Shown: positions 1-5,445 of the stretch, piece after piece
Layout: each line of letters starts with the position of its first letter
Numbering within the stretch: the first letter of the stretch is position 1
DNA from: CALACW01 sp002431305
GTDB lineage: Bacteria; Bacillota; Clostridia; Oscillospirales; Acutalibacteraceae
Length of the DNA: 5,445 bases
Reading direction: 5' to 3'
Assembly: GCA_937890355.1 (NCBI GenBank)
Contig: CALACW010000025.1
Location: forward strand, 1-5,445
Made by a program: the position numbers and the translations under genes
Notes under the pieces: model-generated
The model's database searches: none
What the model saw: only the letters and a program-made list of their open reading frames with translations
Told to the model about the DNA's origin: nothing

Positions 1-47
1 ATAATATACTATTATAATATATACAGATTGATTTCGAATAAGTAAAA

Positions 48-1406
48 TCAATTTTTGAGCGACTGCATCGGCGCGGGAATTCTTCCGCCTCTGTTGATGA
101 ATTTTTTGCTCGAGGAATAATTTATCGGCATTACGGGGCCGCTTCCGAGCAGTCCGCCGAATTCGAGTTCGTCGCCGACTTTTTTTCCGATTGCGGGGAT
201 GAGACGTACAGCCGTCGTCTTCGAGTTGACCATTCCGATAGCCGCCTCGTCGGCGATTATAGCCGAAATCGTTTCGGGCGCGATGTCGCCGGGAACTACT
301 ATCATGTCGAGTCCGACCGAGCAGACCGCTGTCATTGCCTCGAGTTTTTCTATTTTAAGATTACCGTTTCTCGCCGCCTCTATCATGCCCGCGTCCTCGG
401 TTACGGGGATGAACGCGCCCGAGAGTCCGCCGACGTGCGAGGATGCCATAACTCCGCCCTTTTTGACTGCGTCGTTTAAAAGTGCAAGCGCCGCCGTCGT
501 GCCGTGTGTTCCGCATGACTCTAGTCCCATTTCCTCGAGTATATGTGCTACCGAGTCGCCGATAGCAGGTGTGGGAGCGAGCGACAAATCAACGATTCCG
601 AACGGAACACCGAGTCTTTTTGACGCTTCGCTGGCTACGAGCTGACCCATTCTTGTGATTTTAAATGCCGTTCTTTTTATGAGATCTGCGATTCCCGTCA
701 GGTCGAGTCCCTCCGATTTTGCAAGGGCAGCCCTGACTACTCCGGGACCGGAAACGCCGACGTTTATTACGCAGTCGGGTTCACCCGCGCCGTGGAACGC
801 GCCCGCCATGAACGGATTGTCCTCGGGAGCGTTGCAGAATACGACGAGTTTTGCCGCGCCTATGCAGTCCCTGTCGGCTGTCAGGCGTGAGGCTTCGAGA
901 ACCTGTCTGCCCATGAGTTTTACCGCGTCCATGTTGATTCCCGTTTTTGTCGAGCCGATATTTACGCTCGAGCATACGTGTTCCGTTACGCTCAGTGCCT
1001 CGGGAATAGCCTTGATAAGTTCTCTGTCCCCGTGGGCGAATCCCTTCTGAACGAGCGCGGAAAATCCGCCGATGAAATTGACTCCGCATGCGTTTGCCGC
1101 CTTTTCAAGCGTTACGGCTATTTTAACCGCGTCTTTATTATCGCAGGACGCGAGTATCATTGCTATGGGAGTTACCGAAATCCTTTTATGTATAATAGGT
1201 ATACCGAATTCTCTCTCGATATTCTCGCCGGTTTTTACGAGGTTCTTTGCATAACGCGTTATTTTGTCGTAAACTTTAGCGCACGTTACGTCAATATCGC
1301 TGTGACAGCAGTCGAGGAGCGATATGCCCATGGTTATGGTTCGGACGTCGAGATTTTCGTCCTGTATCATTGTTATGGTTTCAAGTATGTCGCCGACATT
1401 AAACAA
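48..1406 (-). CDS. UPF0210/DUF711 'PFL family' protein, TTG start
   Basis: Full-length member (452 residues) of the UPF0210/DUF711 family, which databases call 'PFL family protein' because of a fold related to pyruvate formate-lyase and ribonucleotide reductase. The biochemical role is not established. Visible family blocks are TITMGISLLDC (residues 23-33), NFIGGFSALVQKG (110-122), NAPEDNPFMAGAFHG (192-206), DLSLAPTPAIGDSVAHILEE (273-292), HVGGLSGAFIPVTED (324-338), CSVGLDMIVVPGD (362-374) and the C-terminal signature FINRGGRIPAP (436-446). No signal peptide or membrane segment is seen, so it is probably cytoplasmic. The start is TTG at 1406-1404, chosen because the following residues align with the usual family N-terminus and a strong AAAGGAG lies 9 bases upstream; the next ATG (residue 13) would remove conserved sequence. 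It is the last of four co-directional genes, 14 bases after the ACT gene, its usual partner. No clear terminator hairpin lies in the 47 bases downstream. The family assignment is firm and the function unknown. Confidence 0.95.
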   Translation of the reverse strand: MFNVGDILETITMIQDENLDVRTITMGISLLDCCHSDIDVTCAKVYDKITRYAKNLVKTGENIEREFGIPIIHKRISVTPIAMILASCDNKDAVKIAVTLEKAANACGVNFIGGFSALVQKGFAHGDRELIKAIPEALSVTEHVCSSVNIGSTKTGINMDAVKLMGRQVLEASRLTADRDCIGAAKLVVFCNAPEDNPFMAGAFHGAGEPDCVINVGVSGPGVVRAALAKSEGLDLTGIADLIKRTAFKITRMGQLVASEASKRLGVPFGIVDLSLAPTPAIGDSVAHILEEMGLESCGTHGTTAALALLNDAVKKGGVMASSHVGGLSGAFIPVTEDAGMIEAARNGNLKIEKLEAMTAVCSVGLDMIVVPGDIAPETISAIIADEAAIGMVNSKTTAVRLIPAIGKKVGDELEFGGLLGSGPVMPINYSSSKKFINRGGRIPAPMQSLKN

Positions 1407-1415
1407 TGTTATCAG

Positions 1416-1422
1416 CTCCTTT
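1416..1422 (-). promoter_or_regulatory. Ribosome binding site for the TTG-started DUF711 gene
   Basis: Read on the minus strand this is AAAGGAG, 9 bases before the TTG codon. Its first two bases fall in the TAA stop codon (1423-1421) of the upstream ACT gene, so ribosomes ending the ACT gene are placed directly on it. This supports both the TTG start and translational coupling of the pair. Confidence 0.8.
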
Positions 1423-1690
1423 ATACAGTGTGCATTGCGTTGAAGATATCTTCGTGCATTGCCTTTATTATGAGATTTCTTTCATTGCCCAGCTTTTCGA
1501 GCATGTCGGCGAATTCGGCGAATCCGACGTTGATTGACGATATATCGACGAGCATTATCATTGCGAACATGTCGTCGAGAACCGACTGCGTGACCTCCTG
1601 AACGTTGACTCCGCAGTCAGCGCATTTTGTCGCTACGGCGGCGAGAATGCCGACCATGTCTTTTCCTATTACGGTTATAACAGCTCTCAT
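1421..1690 (-). CDS. UPF0237 ACT-domain protein
   Basis: Single ACT domain filling the whole 89-residue protein, the normal length for UPF0237. The first strand and loop, VITVIGKDMVGILAAVA (residues 4-20), carry the Gly-Lys-Asp-x-Val-Gly-Ile ligand-loop pattern. They are followed by CADCGVNVQEVTQS (23-36), the FAMIMLVD strand (42-49) and the family-typical end HEDIFNAMH (79-87). ACT domains usually bind amino acids or similar small molecules and regulate a partner; the ligand of this family is unknown. The ATG at 1690-1688 has AAAAGGA 10 bases upstream. The gene directly precedes the DUF711 gene, an arrangement conserved in Firmicutes (streptococci have the same adjacent pair). I infer a regulatory or stabilising subunit for DUF711. 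A GcvR-like regulatory role is possible but not shown. Confidence 0.95.
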   Translation of the reverse strand: MRAVITVIGKDMVGILAAVATKCADCGVNVQEVTQSVLDDMFAMIMLVDISSINVGFAEFADMLEKLGNERNLIIKAMHEDIFNAMHTV

Positions 1691-1724
1691 TTTAAATTCA
1701 TCCTTTTCATTAGTAATATATATT

Positions 1725-2453
1725 TTAAGCGAAGAACAGTATTGAAAACGCGAGAAGCGCCTGTCCTATGAAATACGTCCATATGTTGAAATTCTTCAAC
1801 GGAATGTCCTTTCTGTATCTGTCATCGAACATTAAGAATACTATTGAACCGTCCGAGAGTATGAACAGAACTGCGCCCAGTGACAGCGTGAGCATTAAAA
1901 GAAGTCCTGATTCGGCGCCCGTCATGAAATATCTTACGGAGAATGAAATCGCTTTTATCGTCATTATCGTTATCATAACGGCGTAAGGGATAACTCCGCA
2001 CAGTGCGATTTTTTTAATCTGAAGTTTTGTTTTGAACGCGATGAGAACAAATATTAAAAGCACCGCGATAATTCCGATTATCTCTTGCCATACGAATATT
2101 TTTTCATCTGGAAATGAGGCTTTCTGCGCCTTTATGTACGCTATGGTGTAGAGAACGTGTGCGGAGAAAAATGAGATTCCGCCTATGAGCACAAGATAAA
2201 TTTTCTTAAAATGCAGGAATAAATCGCCGAACCACGAGGCTATGAGTCCGAACAGCATGAAGCGCGCAAATTCGGTCGTGTTTGCGCTTATTTTATAGCA
2301 TAAAAAGCCTATCGCGACGAACATCGTTGCACATATCATCTTTGTCGTTCTCGATTTCCAGCTCATCCCGGGTCTCTGGAACTTGAGGAAAAACGGAGTG
2401 ACCGCCATTTCGATTATGAATGCAAGTGCGAGAAGAATGTAGAAAACTGTCAT
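1725..2453 (-). CDS. YhhN/TMEM86-family membrane protein (lysoplasmalogenase family)
   Basis: A 242-residue integral membrane protein with about eight hydrophobic segments, roughly at residues 1-22, 38-55, 63-80, 86-108, 121-140, 148-170, 183-208 and 222-241. The conserved family blocks are recognisable: the GD pair in ASWFGDLFLH (72-81), GAVLFILSDGSIVF (193-206) with its conserved SD, and IGQALLA (229-235). Characterised members (animal TMEM86 proteins, Legionella YhhN) hydrolyse the vinyl-ether bond of lysoplasmalogens to an aldehyde and a glycerophospho-headgroup; the two conserved aspartates, kept here as D77 and D201, are thought to be important. Clostridia often make plasmalogens, so such a substrate is plausible. 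The ATG at 2453-2451 has AAAAGGAG 7 bases upstream. It lies 20 bases after the GDPD-like gene and 34 bases before the ACT gene. Family placement is good; activity on lysoplasmalogen is inferred. Confidence 0.85.
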   Translation of the reverse strand: MTVFYILLALAFIIEMAVTPFFLKFQRPGMSWKSRTTKMICATMFVAIGFLCYKISANTTEFARFMLFGLIASWFGDLFLHFKKIYLVLIGGISFFSAHVLYTIAYIKAQKASFPDEKIFVWQEIIGIIAVLLIFVLIAFKTKLQIKKIALCGVIPYAVMITIMTIKAISFSVRYFMTGAESGLLLMLTLSLGAVLFILSDGSIVFLMFDDRYRKDIPLKNFNIWTYFIGQALLAFSILFFA

Positions 2454-2473
2454 GACTTTTCTCCTTTTAATTA

Positions 2474-3736
2474 TTATTTATTTTTCGAAGAACTTTTTTT
2501 CTTCGTGTGCTTTGCTATGAATATTTCTCCCGCGGTAACGCCCGCAATAACGAGAATTGCCGTTATTATTCTCGGAACAGTAATCGTAACTCCCGCCGTA
2601 CCGTTTTTTAATAAATCCGCGTCGTTCTGAATATTATTGTATGCATATCTCAGTTCGCTTTGAGCGGATATTATATCGCTTAACGCGGGACTGTTGTCCG
2701 AAAGTACCGATTCGGTTTTTGCCTTTGCGTCTGCGTATGCTTTTTTATAATCGCGGTAAGCCGAGGCTTTGTACTCGGGAAGCGTATAATTTTCGCACAA
2801 ATCCGCGTATGTTGTTTCAATCTCTTTTTTTGCCTCGTCCGTCTGTTTTATGTATTCTTTCAGCGCCTTAGGCTCGTTTGTCAGAATCATATTGTACCCT
2901 CTTGAAATGAGGTCGGAGTACCACGTTGCGTTGTCGCGTCTTATCTTTCCGCATATTTCGGGGCGGGACAGCATCGCCATCGCGCGTGCGCCGGATGTGA
3001 ATTTGCTCATGACGGTTTTGCCGAAAACAACGCCGTACGGGTTATTTGTCGCAAGACATATGCCGTCCGCTCCCGCCTCGAGCGAGGATTTGACGTATGA
3101 AACCGCCGAGAAAATTACGTTTCCTTTAAAATAGGTCATAACATTGGGCTTTTCGCTTTTTGAGGAAATGAATGTTTTCAGAGTGTCGGGTTTTATATGT
3201 CCGGCATAAAATATAACGGAGTCTGTTCTGCCTGATTGTTTTACGGTTTCATAAACGGCGTCAAGGTCATTTTCCTTAACGTCAAGCATGAGCACGGTGT
3301 CCTGAGTTTTTTTCAGTGCGTCAGAAAGGGTATCGACGGTTTTGTCCGTAATATCCCTTGCTCCGCCTCCGTGCGCAAGACGGAGTTTTATGTCAGCGAT
3401 ATCGGCGTACGAAACGGCGGATATGTCCCCGACGTCCTTTGAAAACATTTGAGAGGCGTTATCGGAGTCCAGCAGAACCGGAACCGAATCCTTTGTTACG
3501 GAAACATTACATAAAACAATATCCGCTCCCTGCTCGTGAGCTGACAGTATGCCCTCGACGGTGTTTTCGGGGTAGCTTTCACAGTCTCCGCGGTCGGAAA
3601 CGCACAGTGTTCTGCCGTTTTCGCTTAAAAACTCATCCATGACTTTACCCGTTTTATCCCCTGATGCAAAAGAGGAGAATGCGAGTACAGACATTATCAT
3701 AATCAGAAGAGTAAAATATGAGATAATTATTTTCAT
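2474..3736 (-). CDS. Membrane-anchored GDPD-fold protein with degenerate active site
   Basis: A 420-residue protein with an N-terminal signal peptide (cleavage probably near SSFA, residue 24), a glycerophosphodiester phosphodiesterase-like barrel (about 41-298), a charged helical FIVAR-like stretch (about 302-372), a transmembrane helix (about 384-408) and a Lys-rich cytoplasmic tail. The GDPD fold is shown by DRGDCESYPENT (48-59), GADIVLCNVSVTKDSVPVLL (70-89), TVDTLSDAL (133-141), LDVK (151-154) and YNMILTNEP (281-289). Active GDPDs have HRG, E-x-D and HD at the matching sites; here they read DRG, L-C-N and DS, so both catalytic histidines and most metal ligands are gone. I infer a non-catalytic, perhaps ligand-binding, cell-surface protein. 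The frame is intact. The ATG at 3736-3734 has AAGGAC 8 bases upstream, and two TAA codons end the gene. It is the first gene of the four-gene run. Annotation pipelines would probably call it a GDPD family protein. Confidence 0.85.
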   Translation of the reverse strand: MKIIISYFTLLIMIMSVLAFSSFASGDKTGKVMDEFLSENGRTLCVSDRGDCESYPENTVEGILSAHEQGADIVLCNVSVTKDSVPVLLDSDNASQMFSKDVGDISAVSYADIADIKLRLAHGGGARDITDKTVDTLSDALKKTQDTVLMLDVKENDLDAVYETVKQSGRTDSVIFYAGHIKPDTLKTFISSKSEKPNVMTYFKGNVIFSAVSYVKSSLEAGADGICLATNNPYGVVFGKTVMSKFTSGARAMAMLSRPEICGKIRRDNATWYSDLISRGYNMILTNEPKALKEYIKQTDEAKKEIETTYADLCENYTLPEYKASAYRDYKKAYADAKAKTESVLSDNSPALSDIISAQSELRYAYNNIQNDADLLKNGTAGVTITVPRIITAILVIAGVTAGEIFIAKHTKKKSSSKNK

Positions 3737-3782
3737 ATATCCGCGTCCTTATATATTATACAAAGTTAAATTAATTATCATT

Positions 3783-3811
3783 ATTTTATCATATAAATAC
3801 CGCCGGAACAA
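3783..3811 (-). promoter_or_regulatory. Candidate promoter for the minus-strand operon
   Basis: On the minus strand TTGTTC (3811-3806) and TAAAAT (3788-3783) are separated by 17 bases. This matches a weak -35 and good -10 of the housekeeping sigma type, with transcription expected near 3776 and a leader of about 40 bases. A perfect TATAAT at 3760-3755 lies closer but would start transcription inside the ribosome binding site, so it is less likely. The DNA is very AT-rich, so chance matches are common. Confidence 0.4.
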
Positions 3812-4097
3812 GTCTGATAATAAAAATATTTGAATTATAAATAAGCAAAGCAATTGTGCGGACGAAATGTTTAATATATGAATAAAATATTAACAAGTCG
3901 TTAAAAAAATAACTTGGAAATCGTTTCGTGTAAAATTAATAAACTATCGGTAAAAGGGTTTCTATTTTGTTATTGATGATGAAAAAAATCGACATGTGAC
4001 TATTAAAGCACGCAAAAAAATGTGTTTGTCGGAATTTGCCTTTCGAGTTTCGTTAAAACGTATTAAAGAACTGTTCAAAATTTATTCATTTTGCATA

Positions 4098-4126
4098 TTG
4101 ATTATTTTTTTGACAAAGTGTAAAAT
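4098..4126 (+). promoter_or_regulatory. Candidate promoter for the secreted protein gene
   Basis: TTGATT (4098-4103) and TAAAAT (4121-4126) with a 17-base spacer form a reasonable housekeeping sigma promoter, predicting a start near 4133 and a leader of about 50 bases. A perfect TTGACA at 4110-4115 lies between them. Paired with TACAAG (4132-4137, 16-base spacer) it would give a second, overlapping promoter with a poorer -10. Which is used cannot be decided from sequence alone. Confidence 0.5.
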
Positions 4127-4132
4127 ATGTCT

Positions 4133-4157
4133 ACAAGGTTTTAATTTACCTGTTTTT
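4133..4157 (+). other. Possible 5' leader stem-loop followed by T run
   Basis: AGGT (4136-4139) pairs with ACCT (4148-4151). The stem extends by two more pairs (CA 4133-4134 reversed against GT 4152-4153) across one bulged A, and TTTTT follows at 4153-4157. If transcription starts near 4133 this would sit at the very 5' end of the mRNA, where such stems can protect transcripts. The stem is short and AT-rich, so it is weak evidence for either an mRNA-stabilising element or an attenuator. Confidence 0.2.
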
Positions 4158-4181
4158 GTATTTTGAAAGGGGTTACACATC

Positions 4182-5445
4182 ATGAAAAAGGCACTGGCAT
4201 TAGTATTATCACTCTTAATGATCGTTACAGTGCTTCCCTTTGCTTCTTTTGCGGAGGAGCCCACAGAGGCTGAACGCAGAGTCGACGCTTGGGACGCTAA
4301 CTATGATCTCCTTATCGACAAACTTACCGATAACGCAGATTACGCGAACTTTAAGTACGTTGTAGACAACGACAAGGAAATCGCAAATCTCATGGGCGTT
4401 TACACCGCGTTCGGTATGTACGACAGCGCGTGGACAAACGCAGCTACCGGCACTGTTGACAAGGCTATCTGCAAGGAAGTTCTTGTAGCAATGCTCGAGA
4501 AGTACAGCTATGACATGGGCACCAGCTATGTTGATATCGCTGTTGATGCTCTTAAGGCTGCTCAGAACGTAGGCGAGTTTATGGAAAAACTCAACGAGTA
4601 CTTCAAGATTTTTGACTTCGTTGATTCAGAGACCTGGTCGCAGTCTTTTACAATTGTTAATTACGTTATTCAGGCAGGCCGTGCATGGCAGGATGTCAGA
4701 GCCGACCTCATCAAGGCTTATGAGCGCGTTATGACCGTTCAGATGGCTAACAAATATTACATCGACATGCTCGATTACGTTGCAGCTAACAGTGAGTACG
4801 CTCCCATGGTTAACGCCGCTAACGAGCTTATCGACGAAATCAAGACCAGTGTTAACGAGCAGATTGCCGCTATGGTTGCCGAGGCTCTTCAGGGTCAGGC
4901 TACCGCAGCTGCAGATACTCTTATCACCATGGCTATGAACACCAACGCTTACACTGCTGTTGCTCTTAAAATTTACCAGACCGGTACTTCGATAGCTAAC
5001 AAGCTTTGGAACACAAACGCTCAGTATGAGCTTTACTCGGCACTTAAGGCTGCTTTCTATGCAGAGACCGTTATCAATGATTGGACTCAGGCAGCTCTTG
5101 CGGCTGACGATGCAGACTGCTCGATCTTCGCAGTTTCCGCTCTTATCTCCACCAGAGAGTTCGGCGAGACCACTCTTTACAAACTCATGGTTGCCAAATC
5201 AGGCGGAATCATCGGCAAGATTAAATCTAAGCTTTACAACTACTGCTTCACCGAGTACACTGCAAACCTTGCAGCTCTTGATATCATGAGAGACGCATTC
5301 TATGCAACCGATATCTCCGAGATAGGCAATATCTCCGCAGTTGATTACATTTACTGCCCCGTAAACGTACTTGTTTACGACAACGGTTCCCTCCTTATGA
5401 GAGTTAAGGACGGCGCAGAGTCTGAGACCGGCGTTACTCCTTACG
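4182..5445 (+). CDS. Secreted helical protein of unknown function (partial, 3' end beyond window)
   Basis: An open frame of 421 complete codons without a stop, cut by the right edge. The ATG at 4182 follows GAAAGGGG (4165-4172) by 9 bases. A clear Sec signal peptide comes first: MKKALA start, a Leu/Val-rich core and LPFASFA, with cleavage likely after residue 24. Residues 25-385 are mostly amphipathic helix with many Ala, Tyr, Asn and Asp; no catalytic motif or known domain is recognised. Near the visible end VDYIYCPVNVLVYDNGSLLM (387-406) looks like the start of a beta-rich module; similar CPVDVYVYD-type segments recur, as I recall, in large surface proteins of gut Clostridia. Two related helix segments occur: ALKAAFYAET (287-296) and MRDAFYATD (369-377). 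All 27 Leu codons after the signal peptide are CTT or CTC, suggesting selection for high expression. No LPXTG or other anchor is visible in the available part. I infer an abundant secreted or surface protein; the function is unknown. Confidence 0.9.
   Translation, partial: MKKALALVLSLLMIVTVLPFASFAEEPTEAERRVDAWDANYDLLIDKLTDNADYANFKYVVDNDKEIANLMGVYTAFGMYDSAWTNAATGTVDKAICKEVLVAMLEKYSYDMGTSYVDIAVDALKAAQNVGEFMEKLNEYFKIFDFVDSETWSQSFTIVNYVIQAGRAWQDVRADLIKAYERVMTVQMANKYYIDMLDYVAANSEYAPMVNAANELIDEIKTSVNEQIAAMVAEALQGQATAAADTLITMAMNTNAYTAVALKIYQTGTSIANKLWNTNAQYELYSALKAAFYAETVINDWTQAALAADDADCSIFAVSALISTREFGETTLYKLMVAKSGGIIGKIKSKLYNYCFTEYTANLAALDIMRDAFYATDISEIGNISAVDYIYCPVNVLVYDNGSLLMRVKDGAESETGVTPY

Larger units (their letters stand above)
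3737..4181. other. AT-rich divergent intergenic region
   Basis: This 445-base stretch separates the minus-strand operon from the plus-strand secreted protein gene. It holds candidate promoters near both ends and A/T runs such as those at 3901-3910 and 4014-4020. I found no convincing coding sequence, tRNA, riboswitch or rho-independent terminator. Short dyads exist (TTAATAT at 3871-3877 facing ATATTAA at 3887-3893), and GTGTAAAAT occurs twice (3928-3936 and 4118-4126). Apart from the promoters, the middle part (about 3815-4095) has nothing I can assign. Confidence 0.7.

Noticed and set aside
13..18. TATAAT at the left edge on the plus strand
   Set aside because: There is no matching -35 and no plus-strand gene follows; it is likely a chance match in AT-rich DNA.
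781..1089. A 102-residue minus-strand open frame within the DUF711 gene
   Set aside because: It lies in another frame of a well-supported gene, and its Arg/Gly-rich translation is typical of a shadow frame.
199..1601. Several plus-strand open frames (199-645, 655-1050, 978-1601, 1072-1254) opposite the DUF711 and ACT genes
   Set aside because: They are antisense to genes with clear family motifs, lack ribosome binding sites and show no recognisable protein features.
2641..3833. Plus-strand open frames opposite the GDPD-like gene (2641-2871, 2850-3134, 3236-3442, 3358-3642, 3639-3833)
   Set aside because: No ribosome binding sites or domain features are seen, and the opposite strand carries an intact gene with signal peptide and GDPD motifs.
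3871..3893. 7-base inverted repeat TTAATAT / ATATTAA in the intergenic region
   Set aside because: It is composed only of A and T in very AT-rich DNA, so it is expected by chance and has no supporting context as an operator or terminator.
4082..4264. A 60-residue minus-strand open frame over the promoter and signal peptide of the secreted protein
   Set aside because: It is antisense to the promoter, ribosome binding site and start of a strong gene, and has no motif or convincing ribosome binding site of its own.
5026..5289. An 87-residue plus-strand open frame inside the secreted protein gene
   Set aside because: It is another frame of the main gene; its Ser/Leu/Arg-rich translation has no family features.

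Overview
The window looks like a chromosomal segment of an anaerobic, low-to-medium GC Firmicute of the class Clostridia, most likely a gut or rumen Oscillospiraceae/Ruminococcaceae-type organism. This is inference. It rests on strong AAAGGAG-type ribosome binding sites, very AT-rich intergenic DNA next to moderate-GC genes, the ACT-domain/DUF711 gene pair common in Firmicutes, and a secreted protein whose C-terminus resembles a module I recall from clostridial surface proteins. No RNA gene, mobile element, CRISPR array or phage gene is visible.

Positions 48-3736 hold four tightly spaced genes on the minus strand, separated by 20, 34 and 14 bases, most simply read as one operon. In transcription order they are: (1) a membrane-anchored extracytoplasmic protein with a glycerophosphodiester phosphodiesterase (GDPD) fold whose catalytic and metal-binding residues are largely replaced; (2) a YhhN/TMEM86-family multi-spanning membrane protein (lysoplasmalogenase family); (3) a small UPF0237 ACT-domain protein; (4) a UPF0210/DUF711 'PFL family' protein that starts with TTG. 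The first two suggest ether-lipid or lysolipid turnover at the membrane. The last two are a known conserved pair of unknown function, probably an ACT-type regulatory subunit with its partner.

Positions 3737-4181 are a 445-base AT-rich divergent intergenic region with a candidate promoter at each end. From 4182 to the right edge runs one long plus-strand gene that is still open at the window end (421 codons visible). It encodes a secreted, largely helical protein of no family I can name. Its visible end enters a CPVNVLVYD-type beta module.

The observations most worth checking are the probable GDPD pseudoenzyme next to a lysoplasmalogenase-family gene, the coupled ACT/DUF711 pair, and the unassigned secreted protein.
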